A stretch of 5,686 nt of DNA. Source: JACCRE01 sp049790855. GTDB lineage: Bacteria > Planctomycetota > Planctomycetia > Planctomycetales > Planctomycetaceae. Shown here piece after piece: positions 1 through 5,686 of the stretch. The position numbers were made by a program, and so were the translations under genes. Each line of letters begins with the position of its first letter. Within the stretch, counting starts at the first letter, position 1. The stretch lies in assembly GCA_049790855.1 (NCBI GenBank), contig JBAQZJ010000629.1, positions 1 through 5,686 of the forward strand. Direction: 5' to 3'. Below the pieces are notes generated by a model. That model ran no database searches and was not told where the DNA came from. It saw nothing but the letters and a program-made list of their open reading frames with translations.

Positions 1-10
1 ACAATCGGCT

Positions 11-50
11 CCCCTCACCCCCGGCCCCTCTCCCCGGGGAGAGAGGAGCC
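11..50 (+). repeat. Right half of a palindromic intergenic repeat, cut by the window edge
   Basis: This stretch has the inner tail CCCCTCACCCC followed by a C/T-rich arm and its complement. Bases 28-43 (CTCTCCCCGGGGAGAG) are a perfect 16-base palindrome. It matches the right halves of the two complete elements at 2716-2873 and 5422-5573, in the same orientation. The similarity continues weakly past the hairpin: CCGACG at 49-54 and GGCCGGT at 64-70 correspond to CCGATG at 5576-5581 and GGCCGGT at 5586-5592. The left half would lie before base 1. It sits about 90 bases past the glnN stop. The stem could help end glnN transcription, but there is no T-tract on either side, so it is not called a terminator. 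Confidence 0.75.
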
Positions 51-138
51 GACGCGGCGGAGAGGCCGGTTCAACGCTGATCGTTGTGCTTGTCGAAATC
101 CGCTCCCACACCCTGCCCCGGCCGCCGAAACGTCGTCG

Positions 139-2391
<2,253 letters not shown>

Positions 2392-2715
2392 TCAGCGTGG
2401 AGGAAGACTCGCGGCGGGGTTTCGACCTGCGGAATGCTGCGACGAGCGCGGGGCCGCGCAGCCGGGGTGATTTGCCCGGCGTGCGCCGCTTCCTGAAGAT
2501 CGCCGGCTGCCCCCGCTTCGGCCTGTCCGGAACCGAGCGGCGCGACGCAAACCGTCGGCGCCTTCCGAAGCGGAGACGTCGTCGCACCGCGGCAACGCCG
2601 ACCATCATCGCGACTCGGTCGCGCGAAGTCGAGCGAGCGACAACGACGCAGGCGTCCGGCCTCGCCGAGGAGACCGGACGCCTGTTAGCAGGATGCTTAT
2701 CGCGAGTGCGCTCTG
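2392..2715. other. Intergenic leader region upstream of glnN
   Basis: These 324 bases lie before the glnN start and hold no ORF with recognisable protein character. Open frames here are shadows of GC-rich sequence. I see no convincing sigma-70 -35/-10 pair and no sigma-54 GG/GC promoter facing glnN. The only strong structure is the hairpin at 2649-2684. The glnN promoter must lie here or within the adjacent repeat, but I cannot place it. Confidence 0.6.
2649..2684. other. Strong GC-rich hairpin in the rnk-glnN gap
   Basis: Bases 2650-2659 (AGGCGTCCGG) pair perfectly with 2674-2683 (CCGGACGCCT), with one further C-G pair at 2649/2684. Inside, CCTC (2660-2663) pairs with GAGG (2667-2670) around a GCC loop, leaving a three-base AGA bulge (2671-2673). 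It is therefore an 11 + 4 bp stem. No T-tract follows on either strand, so it is not a canonical intrinsic terminator. On the minus strand it lies about 270 bases past rnk and about 260 bases before glnN. It could be an atypical rnk terminator or a structured part of a long glnN leader. Confidence 0.6.
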
Positions 2716-2873
2716 CCCCCTCTCCTCTGGGGAGAGGGGCTGGGGGTGAGGGGATCAGTTGGACGTGATGTGCCGGAACTCGTAAGTGGGGAAGTTCACG
2801 TTTTGTTGAAGAAGAGCAGACGAACCCGCAAGGGTGCCTCTCACCCCTGACCCCTCTCCCGAGGGAGAGAGGG
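2716..2873. repeat. Complete palindromic intergenic element, copy 1 (MITE/BIME-like)
   Basis: Two inverted half-units face each other. The left unit has stem CCCCTCTCC (2717-2725) and GGAGAGGGG (2731-2739), then the tail GGGGGTGAGGGGA (2742-2754). The right unit has the inverted tail CTCACCCCTGACCCC (2840-2854) and a stem near 2851-2873 that is imperfect on its outer side. The roughly 83-base centre contains TGGACG (2760-2765), GTGCC (2770-2774) and GAACT (2776-2780), spaced as in the copy at 5422-5573. An 11-bp inverted repeat, GATCAGTTGGA (2753-2763) against TCCAACTGATC (2925-2935), reaches past the core. It encodes no transposase, so it would be non-autonomous. It lies about 80 bases past the rnk stop and could also act on transcript ends. 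Confidence 0.8.
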
Positions 2874-2951
2874 ACCGACGGTGAATCTCAACTCGAAGAC
2901 GGCCGTGGTGCTGGCAGGGCGCTCTCCAACTGATCGTGGAGGATCTCGCGC

Positions 2952-3377
2952 TCAACCGCCGACCATCTCCGACCGCTCGAAGACTCCGGCCGCTTCGGGC
3001 TGGTAGGCGATCGCTTCGATCTCGATGCGCACCGACCCGCTGGGAACCGGCCAGTCGACGACGTCGCCCACTCGGCAGCCGACGATCGCGGTTCCGACCG
3101 GCGAGAGGATCGAAATCCGGTCCTCGCGGATGTCGGCGTCTTCGGGATAGCACAGCGTGAACGTCCAGAGTTCGCCCGTCTCCAACTCGCGCAGATGGAC
3201 GGTCGAATCCATCGTCACGACGTCGGCGGGAATCTCGGCAGGCTCGACTCGCCGGGCGCGCCCCAGCTCGCGGCGCAGATCCTGGAAGTGGCGTCGATCG
3301 TCCCTGGGAATCCGATCCAGCAACGCAGAGAGGCGTCCGTGGTCGGCGTGGGTCATCACAATCGAAGTCTGGGTCAT
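2952..3377 (-). CDS. rnk: Rnk, GreA/GreB-family regulator of nucleoside diphosphate kinase
   Basis: The 141-residue product is cytosolic and expected to bind RNA polymerase at the secondary channel, as the Gre-like E. coli Rnk does. Rnk affects nucleoside diphosphate kinase levels there. Residues 1-45 form the short helical Rnk N-terminal region, much shorter than the GreA coiled coil. PAEIPADVVTMDSTV (46-60) is the characteristic Rnk linker, matching E. coli PEEMPHDVVTMNSRV as I recall it. The GreA/GreB C-terminal domain spans about 58-125, with SPVGTAIVGCRVGD (92-105), and the Rnk hallmark YQPEAAG is at 125-131. About ten extra C-terminal residues follow. The start chosen is the ATG at 3375-3377. 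It has GAGG eight bases upstream (3386-3389 on the complement) and gives a family-length protein. The frame is open further upstream, but that part has no Rnk character. An in-frame ATG at codon 8 is a weaker alternative. A 157-base gap separates it from the small gene upstream on the same strand. Confidence 0.93.
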   Translation of the reverse strand: MTQTSIVMTHADHGRLSALLDRIPRDDRRHFQDLRRELGRARRVEPAEIPADVVTMDSTVHLRELETGELWTFTLCYPEDADIREDRISILSPVGTAIVGCRVGDVVDWPVPSGSVRIEIEAIAYQPEAAGVFERSEMVGG

Positions 3378-3385
3378 GGCAGTAT

Positions 3386-3389
3386 CCTC
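3386..3389 (-). promoter_or_regulatory. Shine-Dalgarno site deciding the rnk start
   Basis: On the minus strand GAGG stands eight bases before the ATG at 3375-3377. This supports starting Rnk there rather than at upstream codons of the open frame, which runs back to about 3491. Confidence 0.6.
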
Positions 3390-3533
3390 GATCCCGAAAC
3401 GGGGTCGGTGGCAGTTCAAGAGAAACACAAAAGAATGGAACGACGGGCGATCGCGGCCGGCCTTTGAATTCAGACAGCGCCGCAGTTTCACAGGTTCGCT
3501 TTCGCAGGCCGCAGGGGGTCGAGCCGGCGAGTC

Positions 3534-3794
3534 TTACGACCGCGTGCAGGCTTCAACGCTCAGGGCGCTGCAAGGGCTTTTCTCGCGATCGAAGGTCACG
3601 AACACACGATCTCGCGGCTGGAGCAGCCGAAGCTTGACCCGCTCGCCGTTCAGCAGAACCTCGCAGGCGGCAGGCACGTCGAACGTCATCGCGGTGCGGC
3701 CGCGATGTACGGTCACGATGCGATTCAACAAGTCGACTCCCTGCAGAACACCTTCGACGGTTTGCGGGGAGACGTCCTCCGCGAAAGCCGGCAT
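3534..3794 (-). CDS. Small beta-rich protein of unknown function (86 residues)
   Basis: I do not recognise this as a named family. The frame opens at 3905, but the ATG at 3792-3794 has AAGGA about ten bases upstream and begins the protein-like part, so I start there. The upstream 37 residues are Arg/Pro-rich and look non-coding. The pattern suggests a compact all-beta fold: VEGVLQGVDLLNRIVTVHRG (13-32), TAMTFDVP (34-41), CEVLLNGERVKLRLLQPRD (44-62), VFVTFD (64-69), then ALSVEA (77-82). The layout of short strands, a V..VD turn and a late 'L.P.DRV.VT' segment resembles DUF5666-like or OB/SH3-like small barrels. This is inference from pattern only. There is no signal peptide or membrane segment. 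Three Cys (44, 75, 83) do not form a metal-binding motif. It is upstream of and co-oriented with rnk (157-base gap), so co-transcription is possible but unproven. Confidence 0.7.
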   Translation of the reverse strand: MPAFAEDVSPQTVEGVLQGVDLLNRIVTVHRGRTAMTFDVPAACEVLLNGERVKLRLLQPRDRVFVTFDREKSPCSALSVEACTRS

Positions 3795-3949
3795 GACGAC
3801 TTCATCCTTTCCGGGACGATACGATGGAAGAGGGAGAATCGGACGTCGGAACGACGTCGTCTTCTGGTGAAAAACTCGCGGCATGGCTCCGCCTCGGGCG
3901 GACACATGGAACGGCGGTCAAGGGCGATTCACCGCGAGCGGTCTCGATT

Positions 3950-3958
3950 TGCTAAGAT
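3950..3958 (+). promoter_or_regulatory. Possible extended -10 promoter element facing the kinase
   Basis: The sequence TGCTAAGAT has the TG-N-hexamer arrangement of an extended -10, and TAAGAT matches TATAAT at four of six bases. The best upstream partner is TTCACC (3928-3933), a poor -35 with a long 19-base spacer. A transcript from here would carry a leader of about 225 bases before the kinase ATG. This is a weak, pattern-only call. Confidence 0.25.
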
Positions 3959-4133
3959 TGGTTCTGGTGGCGGTATACGGTTTGCAAAATGAACTCGTCG
4001 CCGCGAACTTCCCGCCCATCCACAATGCATTCGCCGTGCCAATGGCGTGGAACGCGTCGCGGACTTCGGGGTTTCGGAATGTCTGACGGAATCGGCCGGT
4101 TCGCGACCGACGATCGTTGAAAGGCTGCCAAGG

Positions 4134-4173
4134 ACTGGCCATAAGACAGCCAGTTGGCCCGATCCGGCCAACT
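4134..4173 (+). promoter_or_regulatory. Overlapping hairpins just upstream of the kinase start
   Basis: AGTTGGCC (4152-4159) pairs perfectly with GGCCAACT (4166-4173) around a six-base loop. A second stem pairs ACTGGC (4134-4139) with GCCAGT (4149-4154). The two share 4152-4154 and so cannot form fully together. The downstream stem ends 16 bases before the ATG at 4190. It could be a dyad operator at DNA level, or an RNA structure affecting ribosome access. Neither role is shown by the sequence alone. Confidence 0.4.
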
Positions 4174-4189
4174 CGTCGCAGAGAGTTCC

Positions 4190-5356
4190 ATGCAGAGCGC
4201 GCCGACCCGCACTGACGCCTCGACACCCGACGCACTGCCGCGCCAGGAAGGTCCGCGCGAGGAAGTCACCGCTTGTGAAACCTCCGACGTCGTCAAGCCG
4301 CCGGACGCGACGAACCGGCATGTGCTGCGACGCGCCGTGTTGCCGACGTTCGTCATCGCCGGGGTGTTGATCGTCGTCTGTCTGGCGACCGTCGCGTTGC
4401 TGGACGGTCGCCTCGCCGGCTGGATGCTGCTGGGGCTGGGCCTCGTCGCGGCAACCGTCGCCTGTCTCGCGGCGTGGAGGAACGGCAGGACGTTCCAACG
4501 TTCGTTCGACGACGTCGCTCGAACGGTGGAAGCCGCGGCCGACCGGCTGGGGCATGGGAATCCCGTCGCCGATTCGGCACCGCGCAGCATGGTCGAACAG
4601 TTGCAGGGGTTGGTCGACGGCATCGACCGCGTCCTCGACGATCGCCGACAGCGCGAGCGCGAAGTGATGCGTGCCGACCAACTGGCCATGGTCGGACAGG
4701 TCGCCGCGGGCGTCGCCCACGAGCTGCGGAACCCGCTGACCTCGGTGAAGATGCTGGTCCAGACGAATCTCAAGGAAGCGACGCGACGCGGTTTGCCGGT
4801 CGAGGATCTCGACGTCATCGAGCAGGAGATCCGCCGCATGGAGCGGTGTCTCCAGCGGTTCCTCGATTTCGCGCGTCCGCCGAAGCCGACGCGTCGACCG
4901 ATCAGCCTCGCCACGCTGGTCGGACAGACGTTCGCGCTCGTCGACGGCCGGGCGCGTCGTCAGCACGTCACGATGACCTTCGTGCCTCCGGCGATTCCGG
5001 TCGTCGCCGAAGCCGACGAAGACCAGATCCGGCAACTGATCGTCAATCTCGTTCTGAATGCGCTCGATGCGATGTCCGACGGCGGCCGGATCGACGTTCA
5101 GCTCGAGGCCGACGACGCCGGCCAGACGGAACTGCGGGTTCTCGACACCGGACCGGGCATTCCCGACGAGCTGTTTCCCCGCCTGTTCGACCCGTTCGTC
5201 AGCACGAAGGAGACCGGCATCGGGCTGGGTCTCGCGGTGTCGCATCGCATCGCCGCCGGTCACGGCGGAAGCCTGACGGCCGTGAATCGTCCGGAAGGCG
5301 GCGCCTGCTTCCGACTCCGCCTGCCCGCCTCGCAGCGGACAGCGCCTTCACTGTGA
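4190..5356 (+). CDS. Two-TM sensor histidine kinase, AtoS/NtrB-like, no partner in window
   Basis: This 388-residue membrane kinase would autophosphorylate on His and pass the phosphate to a response regulator. Numbering is from the ATG at 4190. A polar Thr/Pro/Glu-rich cytosolic tail (1-47) precedes two hydrophobic helices (about 49-71 and 74-96) joined by only a couple of residues (DG), so there is essentially no external sensor domain. A helical linker (about 97-165) follows, with no PAS, GAF or clear HAMP. The HisKA domain has the H-box HELRNPLTSVK with His177, and the dimerisation helix ends at FLDFARPPKP (225-234). The HATPase_c boxes are intact: N-box NLVLNALDAM (286-295), G1 DTGPGI (319-324), F-box FDPFVSTK (333-340) and G2 GIGLGLAV (343-350). 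The ATG has a weak GAGAG four bases upstream. An in-frame TTG at 4154 would add 12 residues but lies inside a hairpin. The next 330 bases hold no response regulator on this strand. Confidence 0.93.
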   Translation: MQSAPTRTDASTPDALPRQEGPREEVTACETSDVVKPPDATNRHVLRRAVLPTFVIAGVLIVVCLATVALLDGRLAGWMLLGLGLVAATVACLAAWRNGRTFQRSFDDVARTVEAAADRLGHGNPVADSAPRSMVEQLQGLVDGIDRVLDDRRQREREVMRADQLAMVGQVAAGVAHELRNPLTSVKMLVQTNLKEATRRGLPVEDLDVIEQEIRRMERCLQRFLDFARPPKPTRRPISLATLVGQTFALVDGRARRQHVTMTFVPPAIPVVAEADEDQIRQLIVNLVLNALDAMSDGGRIDVQLEADDAGQTELRVLDTGPGIPDELFPRLFDPFVSTKETGIGLGLAVSHRIAAGHGGSLTAVNRPEGGACFRLRLPASQRTAPSL

Positions 5357-5421
5357 ACAGACCTTCTTGCGTCCCCTTTGATTCTATGGGTTCCGAATCG
5401 CTTTCATGCCTGGCCATCGTC

Positions 5422-5573
5422 TCCCCTCTCCTTGGGGAGAGGGGCCGGGGGCGAGGGGAGCCGCTGGACGACGGGTGCCTGAACTTCGCCGGAGGGCCGA
5501 GGGAACGGCGGCGCGCATCGAGCAACGCACAAGGCATCCCCTCACCCCTAACCCCTCTCCCCAGGGAGAGGGG
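5422..5573. repeat. Complete palindromic intergenic element, copy 2 (MITE/BIME-like)
   Basis: The left unit has stem CCCCTCTCC (5423-5431), loop TTGG and GGAGAGGGG (5436-5444), then the tail CGGGGGCGAGGGGA (5446-5459). The right unit has tail CCCCTCACCCCTAA (5539-5552) and stem CCCCTCTCC (5552-5560) with GGAGAGGGG (5565-5573). Both stems are perfect over 9 bp. The centre contains TGGACG (5465-5470), GTGCC (5475-5479) and GAACT (5481-5485). TGGACG starts 21 bases after the left stem, exactly as in the copy at 2716-2873. The right side appears to continue to GGCCGGT (5586-5592), and GGCC at 5412-5415 may be the mirrored left end. It follows the kinase stop by about 65 bases and probably lies between convergent genes. 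Confidence 0.82.
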
Positions 5574-5652
5574 AACCGATGACAAGGCCGGTCACCGATG
5601 CCTTTTGCTGTTTTGTCCGAATGCACTTAGGCTGGTCGTTCTACGACTCTTT

Positions 5653-5686
5653 TCACCGACGCTTCTTCTTTCCTTCGAGCGAGGAG
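5653..5686 (-). CDS. Possible C-terminal end of a minus-strand gene entering from the right
   Basis: Read on the minus strand, the last bases give SSLEGKKKRR and then TGA at 5653-5655. A run of Lys and Arg just before a stop is a common protein tail. The base composition shifts just outside it, and the gene would converge on the kinase with the repeat element between them. Only about ten residues are visible, so no family can be named. Another minus frame also stays open here, to a TAA near 5630, so the frame is uncertain. Confidence 0.3.
   Translation of the reverse strand, partial: SSLEGKKKRR

Larger units (their letters stand above)
3795..4189. other. Divergent intergenic region between the small gene and the kinase
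   Basis: This 395-base stretch separates two divergently read genes. Its middle (about 3940-4080) is less GC-rich than the surrounding genes, as expected for promoter DNA. A possible plus-strand extended -10 lies at 3950-3958 and overlapping hairpins lie at 4134-4173. Two GACGTC sites 11 bases apart (3842-3847 and 3853-3858) lie 48-64 bases before the small gene. A 43-codon frame at 3989-4120 has no ribosome binding site and is not called. Confidence 0.6.

Noticed and set aside
2717..2739. Repeat hairpins as canonical intrinsic terminators
   Set aside because: The stems are strong, but no T-tract follows on either strand in any of the copies. A transcript-end role is possible but cannot be called from sequence.
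2716..2873. Repeats as a CRISPR array or as protein-coding segments
   Set aside because: The copies are inverted pairs far apart, not regularly spaced direct repeats with spacers. The Gly/Arg/Pro-rich peptides they encode in several frames are a by-product of the palindrome.
3842..3860. Two GACGTC sites 11 bp apart, the second inside the palindrome ACGACGTCGT, before the small gene
   Set aside because: The spacing of one helical turn is suggestive of an operator, but GACGTC-like strings are frequent throughout this GC-rich sequence, including inside genes.
3989..4120. A 43-codon frame starting at ATG in the divergent intergenic region
   Set aside because: There is no ribosome binding site, the composition is Arg/Ser-rich and it has no domain character. 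It is most likely a chance frame in leader DNA.
3929..5263. A 444-codon minus-strand frame antisense to the kinase
   Set aside because: The kinase on the plus strand has every catalytic motif in order. The antisense product is low-complexity Arg/Asp/His-rich and matches no family I know.
5379..5399. GATTC...GAATC inverted repeat after the kinase stop
   Set aside because: The stem is only five base pairs, AT-rich and without a T-tract, so it is too weak to call a terminator.

Overview
The window is a GC-rich bacterial chromosomal segment. Its gene content and style suggest a member of the Planctomycetota: a type III glutamine synthetase, an Rnk-type elongation-factor homologue, a small unrecognised beta-rich protein, an AtoS/NtrB-like histidine kinase, wide intergenic gaps and weak or absent Shine-Dalgarno sites. 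That lineage call is inference (about 60% sure), because no rRNA or other marker gene is present.

Layout. Bases 1-138 hold the right half of a palindromic intergenic repeat. Bases 139-2391 (minus) encode a full-length GlnN. Bases 2392-2951 are a 560-base gap with no supportable gene. It contains a strong hairpin (2649-2684) and a complete copy of the repeat (core 2716-2873). Bases 2952-3377 (minus) encode Rnk, and 3534-3794 (minus) encode an 86-residue protein. Bases 3795-4189 form a divergent intergenic region with a possible extended -10 promoter and two overlapping hairpins. Bases 4190-5356 (plus) encode a two-TM histidine kinase with no partner response regulator in the window. Bases 5357-5652 contain a second complete repeat copy. 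From 5653 the tail of a minus-strand gene may enter from the right edge.

How the parts relate. GlnN assimilates ammonium into glutamine. Rnk is an RNA-polymerase-binding regulator in other bacteria. The small protein, rnk and glnN point the same way, but the gaps between them (157 and 560 bases) argue against one tight operon. The kinase is divergent and stands alone. No defence system, phage, transposase, CRISPR array or biosynthetic cluster is visible. The most distinctive non-coding signal is the repeat: two complete elements share a matched internal layout and a third, cut half-element lies at the left edge. All three sit strictly between genes.
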